Notes under the pieces: model-generated
Databases searched by the model: none
What the model saw: only the letters and a program-made list of their open reading frames with translations
What the model was told of the DNA's origin: nothing
Part shown: in pieces, positions 1 to 5,710 of the stretch
Layout: every line of letters begins with the position of its first letter
Numbering within the stretch: the first letter of the stretch is position 1
Made by a program: the position numbers and the translations under genes
Source of the DNA: a candidate division TA06 bacterium DG_78
Lineage (GTDB): Bacteria; Hydrothermota; Tepidihabitantia; SM23-42
DNA length: 6,696 nt
Reading direction: 5' to 3'
Assembly: GCA_001303225.1 (NCBI GenBank)
Contig: LJNI01000167.1
Location: forward strand, 1 to 6,696

Positions 1-154
1 GCAAAAAACGGAAGTAAAAAAGAAGTTAAATTTAAAAAATTTGCAGTACTGAAATAAAAATGGAAGTTAGGTTAAGGTTTGGAAGCTTGAAATTAAAAAA
101 TAAAATCCTGCATCCCAGCCTAAAACCCAATAACCATATGTTCAAGGAGGTAAT
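1..154. other. AT-rich leader upstream of first gene
   Basis: No gene is supported here; the stretch is very A-rich on the plus strand and has stops in all frames. The only clear signal is the ribosome binding site at its right end. Near 28-42 there is a small A/T palindrome (AAATTT, three bases, AAATTT) that may be chance. The end of the stretch carries words such as AAAACCCAATA (123-133) that resemble AAAACCCAATG inside the repeat at 2015-2148, so part of it may be a decayed member of the same intergenic repeat family. I could not place a convincing -35/-10 pair. Confidence 0.4.
144..150 (+). promoter_or_regulatory. Ribosome binding site deciding a GTG start
   Basis: AAGGAGG, a full-strength Shine-Dalgarno, lies four bases before the GTG at 155. 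An ATG overlapping it at 153-155 opens a frame that stops after three codons, and an ATG at 138 opens an eight-codon frame ending at 164, so GTG at 155 is the only start that gives the long protein. Confidence 0.75.
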
Positions 155-748
155 GTGGCTTTAGGAATCTCACTAATTATTTTCCAGGCAATGAGTCCAA
201 TTTTTGCATCGATAATCATGCCTGGTTGGGGTGAAATAATCCAGGGCGAGAAAAATAAGGCGCGCGTATTCTTTATCGTGGAAGGTTCCATCTGGCTCTC
301 TTATTTTGGATTTAATTATCTCGGTCATAAAATTGATAACTCAGCGAGAGCGTTTGCCATCAACCACAGTAGTGCGAATCCATCCCGCGATGATGATGAG
401 TATTTCGATGCCCTTGAGGACTACTTCTCATCATATGATCACAATCTCGAGGTGGAAAGAAATGCGAGTTATTTCTATCCCAATGATCCAGAACAGCAAC
501 AACAGTATATTCAAGAACATGGATATTTTGGTCAGGATGAGTGGGAATGGGATACATTAACAAATAAAACCTACTACTGGGAACGAAGAAAGGTGGGGCG
601 TGAACATCTTCGGCGTGCTTCGTTTATGCCTGGTTTTGCAATCATAAATCGAATTGTTTCAGTCATTGATGTCATAGTGTTCTCGAAACAGGAACAGTTT
701 GGACTCGACACAAGACCTGGCAAGATCGGAATATACTATAAGTTCTAA
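155..748 (+). CDS. Small membrane/envelope protein with PGWGE motif, function unknown
   Basis: A 197-residue protein that I cannot name with certainty. Residues 1-22 are hydrophobic and could be a signal peptide (possible cleavage after IFA at 16-18) or a first membrane segment. They run into a P-G-W-G-E motif (23-27) and a charged GEKNKAR turn (31-37). A second hydrophobic stretch at about 38-57 has the pattern VFFIVEGSIWLSYFGF. Residues 60-155 are polar, acidic and aromatic-rich, with a run of four glutamines (114-117) and a YYWERR stretch (140-145). A third hydrophobic segment lies at about 157-176, and the protein ends in an aromatic KIGIYYKF tail. Small proteins with a hydrophobic PGWGQ-type start followed by a KA(R)xFFxxE segment occur in FCB-like bacteria and are sometimes labelled DUF5683-like; that link is from memory and weak. 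It starts at GTG behind a strong AAGGAGG. It stands alone, with no gene close enough for an operon. Confidence 0.8.
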   Translation: MALGISLIIFQAMSPIFASIIMPGWGEIIQGEKNKARVFFIVEGSIWLSYFGFNYLGHKIDNSARAFAINHSSANPSRDDDEYFDALEDYFSSYDHNLEVERNASYFYPNDPEQQQQYIQEHGYFGQDEWEWDTLTNKTYYWERRKVGREHLRRASFMPGFAIINRIVSVIDVIVFSKQEQFGLDTRPGKIGIYYKF

Positions 749-954
749 ATCCGACCTGTCCTGATACGGAATGAATCAGGAAATCCTAAATTCTCCCTCG
801 ATGCTGAGTCTCGGGACGAAGCGGAAACAATATCAAAATTATAAATTCTAATATTCAAACATATTCCTTTATCCTTTTCTTGGATGAAGTATGAGATGAT
901 TGCCCAAATGTTTAGGATTTTGTATTTCGGTAATTTGAATTTGTTTAGAATTTA

Positions 955-1007
955 TGTCTCACGCCGAGTGTTCCGCATCGTCTCAAGACTCGGTGTCGTA
1001 AGAGACA
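955..1007. repeat. Long two-part hairpin upstream of sir2
   Basis: TGTCTC (955-960) and ACGCCGAGT (961-969) pair with ACTCGGTGT (988-996) and GAGACA (1002-1007). The inner nine-pair stem has one G-U pair, the outer six-pair stem is perfect, and an unpaired CGTAA lies between them on the right side. The 18-base loop is 970-987. No T-run follows, so it is not a classic terminator for the upstream gene; it may be a folded end of a repeat element or an RNA structure in the sir2 leader. Confidence 0.6.
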
Positions 1008-1048
1008 CGAGGCGGATATTAGTGCTTAGGATTTTATCAGGTACTAAG

Positions 1049-1054
1049 AAGGAA
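1049..1054 (+). promoter_or_regulatory. Ribosome binding site for sir2 TTG start
   Basis: AAGGAA lies five bases before a TTG codon at 1060. The TTG start places the Rossmann GAGIS motif at residues 20-24, the usual distance from the N-terminus in short bacterial sirtuins, and no ATG upstream in frame competes. Confidence 0.7.
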
Positions 1055-1059
1055 CCATC

Positions 1060-1788
1060 TTGATTCAGAATGCAATCGATATCTTAAAAACCTCAAAGAT
1101 TCTCTTCGTATTGACTGGTGCTGGTATTTCTGCAGAAAGTGGTATACCGACATTCCGTGGTGTTGATGGGTTGTGGAAAAATTATTCGGTAACAGATCTC
1201 GCAACACCCGAAGCCTTTGCAAAAAACCCGGCACTCGTCTGGGAGTGGTATCAATGGCGTCAGGAGATAATCTCGCGAGCGAAACCAAATGCCGCACATA
1301 CTGTTCTCGTCGAGATCGAAAAAAAATTCGATAAATTCCTATTACTCACGCAGAATGTTGACAATCTCCATCAGCGTGCAGGCTCAAAAAATGTCCTCGA
1401 GCTCCATGGAAATATCTTCAGATCACGGTGTAACACATGTGGTATGGTATATGAAACCATAACGAAAACCGAAGCCAAAGCAGCGAATGTACCAACATGT
1501 ACGTGTGGCTCTTTTTTAAGACCTGATGTTGTTTGGTTCGGTGAACCGATTCCCCAAGATATCTGGCAAGAATCCTTATCGTTTTTAAGTAAGGCCGATT
1601 GTGCGATAATTTGTGGAACTTCAGGAGTTGTCTGGCCAGCTGCAGCGATTCCACAGATTGCCAAAACGACCGGTACAAAAATTATCGAAGTAAACCTCGA
1701 ACAAACTCCGATGACACCAATCGTCGATGTATCACTCTTGGGTAAGGCGAGCGAAATTCTAACCGAGATCGTTTCCCATCTAAGGTAA
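1060..1788 (+). CDS. cobB: Sir2 NAD-dependent protein deacylase (SIRT5/CobB-like)
   Basis: A complete 242-residue cytosolic sirtuin. The family removes acyl groups from lysines using NAD+, giving nicotinamide and O-acyl-ADP-ribose. The NAD-binding GAGISAESGIPTFRG lies at 20-34, TQNVD at 97-101, and the catalytic His116 in LHG at 115-117. The zinc ligands are Cys124 and Cys127 with Cys147 and Cys149; the second pair is C-x-C rather than the common C-x-x-C. LRPDVVWFGE (153-162) and the C-terminal GTSG (186-189) and VNLE (211-214) segments are all in place. Tyr64 and Arg67 (Y-Q-W-R inside WEWYQWRQEI) match the Tyr-x-x-Arg pair that binds succinyl or malonyl groups in SIRT5 and E. coli CobB, so the substrate range probably includes acidic acyl lysines as well as acetyl. 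The gene starts at TTG behind AAGGAA. It runs towards hypC, leaving only 35 bases between stops, and has no visible functional link to the hyp genes. The symbol follows general bacterial usage. Confidence 0.95.
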   Translation: MIQNAIDILKTSKILFVLTGAGISAESGIPTFRGVDGLWKNYSVTDLATPEAFAKNPALVWEWYQWRQEIISRAKPNAAHTVLVEIEKKFDKFLLLTQNVDNLHQRAGSKNVLELHGNIFRSRCNTCGMVYETITKTEAKAANVPTCTCGSFLRPDVVWFGEPIPQDIWQESLSFLSKADCAIICGTSGVVWPAAAIPQIAKTTGTKIIEVNLEQTPMTPIVDVSLLGKASEILTEIVSHLR

Positions 1789-1823
1789 ATAGCAGCGAGT
1801 ATTCAGGAAAAAGCACTAAACAG

Positions 1824-2008
1824 TTAAGAATATTTTAGAACTTCTTTTAAAATTTCTTCGGTTTCTTTTGCCGCTTCCTCATCAATCGGGTTGATGGCGA
1901 AGCCGGCATGAATCATGACATATTCACCGACTTGTATTTCCGGAACGAGCACAATCGATATCTGACGATGGACTCCCATTATCTCGGCAGTCGCCATCCG
2001 AGGCACAT
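1824..2008 (-). CDS. hypC: Hydrogenase maturation chaperone HypC, N-terminus disrupted
   Basis: HypC (HypC/HybG/HupF family) partners HypD in building the Fe(CN)2CO unit and then holds the hydrogenase large subunit; its second residue, Cys2, is essential. The body of the family is clear: MATAEIMGVHRQ, then LVPEIQVGEYVMIHAGFAI and an acidic helix with DEEAAKETEEIL, ending KYS at a TAA. The longest frame in phase with this starts at GTG 2006-2004 and gives only 60 residues, against about 70-90 for the family, and lacks Met-Cys and the first beta strand. One base pair over, ATG at 2008-2006 reads MCLG, the expected HypC start, then WRLPR and a stop at 1979-1981. The simplest reading is a loss of roughly 30-36 bases, not a multiple of three, just after MCLG. 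It could be a real pseudogene, an assembly error, or (less likely) a frameshifted gene. It is last in the hypA-hypB-hypF-hypC run, separated from hypF by a repeat. Confidence 0.8.
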
Positions 2009-2014
2009 AACCTT

Positions 2015-2148
2015 AAATCCTAAATTCTAAGCACTAAATCCTAAACAATAATTAAATCCAAAAACCCAATGAATTAAAATGTTTGGAACATTATAAAATT
2101 GTAAAATTAGAATTTGTTTAGAGTTTAGGAATTCGTATTTCGAATTTA
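2015..2148. repeat. Palindromic AT-rich intergenic repeat between hypF and hypC
   Basis: This element occupies nearly the whole 140-base hypF-hypC gap, ending next to the hypF stop (2149-2151) and six bases from the hypC ATG. The left arm is built of the words AAATCCTAAATTCTAAGCAC and TAAATCCTAAACAAT. The right arm contains TTTGTTTAGAGTTTAGG and ATTCGTATTTCGAATTT, which read inverted (AAATTCGAAATACGAAT, CCTAAACTCTAAACAAA) as a loose copy of the left arm. The middle carries a perfect six-base inverted pair, AATGTT TGG AACATT, at 2079-2093. Related copies of both arms occur in 749-1059, and a fragment, AAGCACTAAACA, lies at 1811-1822. Confidence 0.65.
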
Positions 2149-4503
2149 TCACTTTTTCTCCATAATATTCCCTATAATCACCTGTCCATACGAAATACAG
2201 CCATCATTAGTAGGAAGATACCGATGCACCAAGACATTAAATCCGGCATCCTGAAATGTATCAATCATCAAATTCAGGAGATAACGATTTTGGAAAACAC
2301 CACCGGAAAAGCAAACATTTTTCATACCATATATTCTACTCAATTTTTGAGCAACATCAAGAGAAAAACGAGCTATTGTATTATGAAATTTTGCGGAGAT
2401 AGCACGGCGGGATATTCCTTTTCTTATATCGCTCATCACTGCAGCAAGAATATCTTTCACTTCTATGACCATCTGATCAGTTTCCTTAATACTATAGTGA
2501 TACACCCCTCGAACATTCTTTGCAGCAAGATACTCTAAATTTATTGCTGCCTCTGCCTCATATGTTATCTCCTTAACCAAACCAAGCATTGCAGCAACAC
2601 AATCGAAAAACCGCCCCATGCTTGAAGTATAAACGAGATTCCGGTCAATCTCGACTACTTTCATAATTACATCAACCTCTTCAGACGGTACATGGAAAAA
2701 ATTGAGATTGCTTCGCCCCAACACAGAAGTCGGGACTCGCAATGACTGGTGAGGAATTACGCTCTTCGTAATGATCTCAGTAAATTGTTCGACTGCATTT
2801 CTCCCAAAAAGTTTATACAAATATGCGACCGCTATACGATATGGTCTTCTGATTGAAACTTCGCCACCTGGTAAGGGTAAATATTCTAAGTGCGCAACCC
2901 TCTTCATGCCTTTCATATTGCCGACAAAAAATTCACTACCCCAAATCTTTCTGTCTAAGCCATATCCTGTTCCGTCAAATGCAATACCAATAGCATCAAT
3001 AAAAACATTATGTTCTCCGAGGCACGAAGCAATATGAGCAACATGGTGCTGAACACCAACCTTCTCACCATGCATTTTATGTGCAACCTTTGTTGAAAGA
3101 TAATCAGGGTGTAAATCATGAACAATCAATTCAGGTTCAATTTTGAACCATTTCTGGTATCGCTCGACCATCTCATTAAAAAAGTGCAAGGTCTCGAGAT
3201 TATCGAGGTCACCAATGTGAGGAGACACATATGCTTCTCTCTTATTCGCAAGGATAAAAGTGTTCTTCAAATAGGGACCAACAGCGAGTGTCGGTTTTAC
3301 AGAAAAAGGTAATGCAACCGGTACTGGAACATATCCGCGTGAACGTCTGATAATTGAAAACTCCTTACCAGGCATGAGAAAACCGACTGAATCATCGCAC
3401 CGGTTTTCAATCTTTCGATTATGTGTCAGGTAGTGCGAAACAATATGCCTCAACTTTACCTGCACAGCCTCATCATTTATGACAAGAGGTTCGTCCTGAA
3501 TATTACCACTCGTCATAACCAGGTACGGTACTTCATCGAGTAAGATATGGTGTACTGGTGCATAGGGAATCATGATACCCAAATAGGGATTATGTGGTGC
3601 AATCTCTTCGCATACAATATCTCCTTTTTTTCTGAGTAGCATAATTGGCGCTGCTGGTGATTGTATGAGTTCCTGTTCACTGCTGTTCATGTAGACAATT
3701 TTCCTTATATCTTCCTTCCTCACCATAATCGCGAAGGGCTTTGTTGGCCGGTGTTTGAGTGTTCTCAATCGTGTAACAGCATTGCAATTCGTTGCATCAC
3801 ATGCAATGTGGAATCCACCAATACCCTTAATTGCAATAATCTCACCGCCTCGAATCAGTTGTGCAGTTTTCATAATAGGGTCACGCGTCGCAATTTTCTT
3901 ACCCGTAATTGAATAAAGTGAAAAGATTGGTCCGCATACCTCGCAGCAATCTGGCTGAGCATGGAATCGCCTGTCCGTGACCCGAGAGAACTCTTCTGCA
4001 CATGCTGGACACATCTTAAAAGCCTTCATCGTCGTCCTCTTTCGGTCATACGGTGTCTGCATAACAATCGAATACCGTGGGCCACAATTTGTACAGTTAA
4101 TGAATGGAAATTTAAAGCGCCGATCTTTTCCATTGTTCATTTCTCTGAGACAATCTGTACACGTAGCAATATCTGGTGAAATCTGAGTAAAACCCTGAGC
4201 GAGTTTACTCTCTTTTATGACAAATATTGTTGCCCGGCTTACTGGCAAATCTTTTTCTAATATACTATCAATCCGCGCTGCCTTCGGTTTCTGTCTTTTG
4301 AGACAGGTAATGAACCGTGCAATTTTTTTTTCAGCACCCTCAATCTCAATATCAACGCCGTCTGTGGTATTTCGTACAAAACCGGTAAGGCGCAGGTCAT
4401 GTGCCAGGCGATACACAAATGGACGGAACCCGACACCTTGCACTATACCTTTAATTTTTAGTCTTTTTCTTCTTAATCTAGTTCTTCCAATGAATTTATT
4501 CAT
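2149..4503 (-). CDS. hypF: Carbamoyltransferase HypF, hydrogenase cyanide-ligand synthesis
   Basis: HypF uses carbamoyl phosphate and ATP to make a carbamoyl adenylate and passes the carbamoyl group to the C-terminal Cys of HypE, the source of the CN ligands of [NiFe]-hydrogenase. All domains are present in 784 residues, a normal length. The acylphosphatase-like domain at about 13-98 has VQGVGFRPF with Arg27 and catalytic Asn45. The zinc-finger domain fits C-x2-C-x18-C-x2-C-x24-C-x2-C-x18-C-x2-C exactly (Cys115, 118, 137, 140, 165, 168, 187, 190). The YrdC-like domain at about 205-395 has KGIGGFHIACDA (226-237), KHRPTKPFAIM (250-260) and TSGNIQDEP (331-339). The Kae1-like domain from about 405 has QHHVAH (485-490), FDGTGYG (509-515), SGGVFQN (733-739) and NDG (766-768). 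No lesion is visible. The N-terminus is about ten basic residues longer than usual, and no Shine-Dalgarno precedes the ATG at 4503; later starts would cut the acylphosphatase domain. Confidence 0.97.
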   Translation of the reverse strand: MNKFIGRTRLRRKRLKIKGIVQGVGFRPFVYRLAHDLRLTGFVRNTTDGVDIEIEGAEKKIARFITCLKRQKPKAARIDSILEKDLPVSRATIFVIKESKLAQGFTQISPDIATCTDCLREMNNGKDRRFKFPFINCTNCGPRYSIVMQTPYDRKRTTMKAFKMCPACAEEFSRVTDRRFHAQPDCCEVCGPIFSLYSITGKKIATRDPIMKTAQLIRGGEIIAIKGIGGFHIACDATNCNAVTRLRTLKHRPTKPFAIMVRKEDIRKIVYMNSSEQELIQSPAAPIMLLRKKGDIVCEEIAPHNPYLGIMIPYAPVHHILLDEVPYLVMTSGNIQDEPLVINDEAVQVKLRHIVSHYLTHNRKIENRCDDSVGFLMPGKEFSIIRRSRGYVPVPVALPFSVKPTLAVGPYLKNTFILANKREAYVSPHIGDLDNLETLHFFNEMVERYQKWFKIEPELIVHDLHPDYLSTKVAHKMHGEKVGVQHHVAHIASCLGEHNVFIDAIGIAFDGTGYGLDRKIWGSEFFVGNMKGMKRVAHLEYLPLPGGEVSIRRPYRIAVAYLYKLFGRNAVEQFTEIITKSVIPHQSLRVPTSVLGRSNLNFFHVPSEEVDVIMKVVEIDRNLVYTSSMGRFFDCVAAMLGLVKEITYEAEAAINLEYLAAKNVRGVYHYSIKETDQMVIEVKDILAAVMSDIRKGISRRAISAKFHNTIARFSLDVAQKLSRIYGMKNVCFSGGVFQNRYLLNLMIDTFQDAGFNVLVHRYLPTNDGCISYGQVIIGNIMEKK

Positions 4504-4512
4504 ATAGATTAA

Positions 4513-4584
4513 TTTACGAATACTACGAATGATAACAAATTAAACGAATTCGAATCCTTCGTTATCATTCGAAACATTCGCTTG
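4513..4584. repeat. Symmetric palindrome in the hypB-hypF gap
   Basis: CGAATGATAAC (4526-4536) and its exact inverse GTTATCATTCG (4561-4571) share one centre with the palindrome CGAATTCG (4545-4552). A second CGAAT, at 4517-4521, is matched by ATTCG at 4576-4580, extending the arms outwards. It lies inside the 123-base gap between hypB and hypF and would form a hairpin in the operon transcript just before hypF. There is no T-run, so it is more likely an interspersed repeat or a processing or stability structure than a terminator. Its words differ from the repeats at 781-1045 and 2015-2148, apart from shared TTCGAA-type pieces. Confidence 0.65.
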
Positions 4585-4626
4585 CATTTACTTCTCATTT
4601 TCTCTCCGTGTTTTTCTAAAGCTAAC

Positions 4627-5292
4627 CTATCTTTTAGCCTTTTTCTTGGCATCTAATTTTCTTTCAAGAAATCGATATAGTTCTCCAAGACCTTCGTCAG
4701 TTTTTGCTGAAACCTCGAAGACATGTGCCTTCGGATTCTCTCCCTTAATTGCCTCACGTGCTTTTTTTAGATCAAAATTCACATAGGGTAAAAGGTCACA
4801 CTTGTTAATGACAACCACCTTTGCCAAGTGGAATAGTAGTGGATACTTGAGTGGTTTGTCATCACCTTCAGGAGTCGACAGAATTGCGGACTTAAAGTCT
4901 TCACCTATTTCAAATTCTGCGGGGCAGACAAGATTACCAACATTTTCAACGAGGATAAGGTCGTATTTTTTTTCTATCTTTGGTAACACTTGTGCTACCA
5001 TAAACGCGTCGAGGTGACACTCAGTCAGGGTATTAATCTGCACGATATCGACTTTCAGTTTAGAAAGACGGCTACTGTCGATGTCTCCTTTTATATCACC
5101 TTCAATAATCAGGATAGTGTGTTTGTTTTTGAAATGTTCAACGAGCTTGCTAATAATACTCGTCTTACCTGCTCCGGGTGATGAAATGATATTTATTACC
5201 AGGCTATCCATCCCATCAAAAAATTTTCTATTTTCACGCGCCCGTTCTTTATTCGACACAAGTACAGGCTTGAAAACCTCAACCTTTTTCAT
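4627..5292 (-). CDS. hypB: Hydrogenase nickel-incorporation GTPase HypB
   Basis: HypB is a SIMIBI-class GTPase that, with HypA, drives insertion of nickel into the hydrogenase large subunit. The 221 residues contain the P-loop SSPGAGKTS (37-45), the switch region EGDIKGDIDSSR (64-75), the metal-site Cys92-His93 in ECHLDA, the ENVGNLVCPA segment with Cys123, the guanine-specificity NKCD (163-166), and SAKTDEGL (195-202). Cys92, His93 and Cys123 are the counterparts of the G-domain metal ligands of E. coli HypB. The N-terminus has neither the CxxGCG nickel site of E. coli HypB nor a His-rich storage stretch; instead the C-terminus ends in a lysine-rich tail (DAKKKAKR). The ATG at 5292 follows AAAGGAG (5303-5297) by four bases, the only clear Shine-Dalgarno in the hyp run. 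It lies 48 bases after hypA and 123 bases before hypF on the same strand, so co-transcription is likely. Confidence 0.96.
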   Translation of the reverse strand: MKKVEVFKPVLVSNKERARENRKFFDGMDSLVINIISSPGAGKTSIISKLVEHFKNKHTILIIEGDIKGDIDSSRLSKLKVDIVQINTLTECHLDAFMVAQVLPKIEKKYDLILVENVGNLVCPAEFEIGEDFKSAILSTPEGDDKPLKYPLLFHLAKVVVINKCDLLPYVNFDLKKAREAIKGENPKAHVFEVSAKTDEGLGELYRFLERKLDAKKKAKR

Positions 5293-5296
5293 TGTA

Positions 5297-5303
5297 CTCC
5301 TTT
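5297..5303 (-). promoter_or_regulatory. Ribosome binding site of hypB
   Basis: AAAGGAG on the minus strand, four bases before the ATG at 5292-5290. It fixes the hypB start, and hypA, hypF and hypC lack an equally clear site. Confidence 0.7.
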
Positions 5304-5321
5304 CTCTATCTGTACCACACC

Positions 5322-5339
5322 ATCTGTGTAATCTGTGTT
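5322..5339. repeat. Tandem nine-base repeat between hypA and hypB
   Basis: ATCTGTGTA is followed directly by ATCTGTGTT in the 48-base hypA-hypB gap, ending one base before the hypA stop codon. On the transcript strand it reads AACACAGATTACACAGAT. Similar ACACAGATTACACAGAT words are scattered between genes in many bacterial genomes, as I recall; no role is implied. Confidence 0.45.
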
Positions 5340-5340
5340 A

Positions 5341-5682
5341 TCACTCGCCTTCGATCGACTCTACATAAAACTCACGACCAGAGATGACACTGATATCTGT
5401 TTTGCCGCAATGCGGGCACAGAAATAGTGGCTCATCTAATACACTCTCTTGTTTACAATCATGGCATTTTATACGAATTGGCACCTCTTTGAATATAATC
5501 TTTGCATCAACACATTTCGTATTCGGCTTTAAGTAATCAAAGTAAAATTTAATAGAATCTGGCGAAAACCCCGTGAACCGTCCAATCTTCAATGTAATTT
5601 TGTGTATTTTGTTTAGATTGTTCTTATCGGCTTCCTGATTGCAGAGATCGACGAGCGATTTTGTTACGCTGTATTCGTGCAT
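5341..5682 (-). CDS. hypA: Hydrogenase nickel-insertion metallochaperone HypA
   Basis: HypA binds nickel at its N-terminus and works with HypB to load it into [NiFe]-hydrogenase (in some bacteria also urease). At 113 residues it has the family's normal length. It begins MHEYSVTKSL; Met1-His2-Glu3 form the nickel site. The zinc site is Cys73-x2-Cys76 (CHDC) and Cys89-x2-Cys92 (CPHC). The core strand KITLKIGRFTGFSPDSIKF (28-46) and the C-terminal SGREFYVESIEGE (101-113) fit the family, which usually ends GxELxVxxIEVE. It is the first gene of the minus-strand hyp run. No Shine-Dalgarno is visible before the ATG at 5682, but MHE at the very N-terminus makes the start certain. Confidence 0.96.
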   Translation of the reverse strand: MHEYSVTKSLVDLCNQEADKNNLNKIHKITLKIGRFTGFSPDSIKFYFDYLKPNTKCVDAKIIFKEVPIRIKCHDCKQESVLDEPLFLCPHCGKTDISVISGREFYVESIEGE

Positions 5683-5710
5683 GATATGGCTTATGGATTA
5701 TGGCAATGAT

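Larger units (their letters stand above)
749..1059. repeat. 311-base gene-free gap filled with intergenic inverted repeats
   Basis: No coding frame is convincing here. Three structures are visible. First, AAATCCTAAATTCT at 781-794 is identical to 2015-2028, and the segment at 936-956 matches 2109-2129 at 18 of 21 positions, so this gap and the hypF-hypC gap hold members of one repeat family. Second, the unit at 800-826 (core GAGTCTCGGGACGAAGCGG) recurs inverted at 971-997, with 21 of 27 positions matching. Third, a strong hairpin spans 955-1007. Near the right end, AGTGCTTAGGATTT (1021-1034) is the near-exact inverse of 2022-2035. The gap serves as upstream region for sir2 and downstream region for the first gene. 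Confidence 0.65.

Noticed and set aside
306..563. Frames overlapping the first gene on both strands
   Set aside because: They sit inside the better-supported gene, which has a strong ribosome binding site and hydrophobic segments typical of a real protein.
1037..1678. Minus-strand frames opposite sir2
   Set aside because: sir2 is complete with every sirtuin motif; the opposite frames overlap each other and look like translation shadows.
1827..1860. T-rich and A-rich stretch as a two-way terminator between sir2 and hypC
   Set aside because: The pairing is weak and it lies within the hypC coding end; no stable stem with a T-run is visible.
781..2148. Possible CRISPR array from the repeated AAATCCTAAATTCT words
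   Set aside because: The repeats are irregularly spaced, imperfect and occur in both orientations around genes, with no uniform spacers and no cas genes.
2224..4507. Several plus-strand frames of 60-105 codons opposite hypF
   Set aside because: They lie antisense to a complete HypF with all motifs, have no ribosome binding sites, and their translations show no domain pattern.
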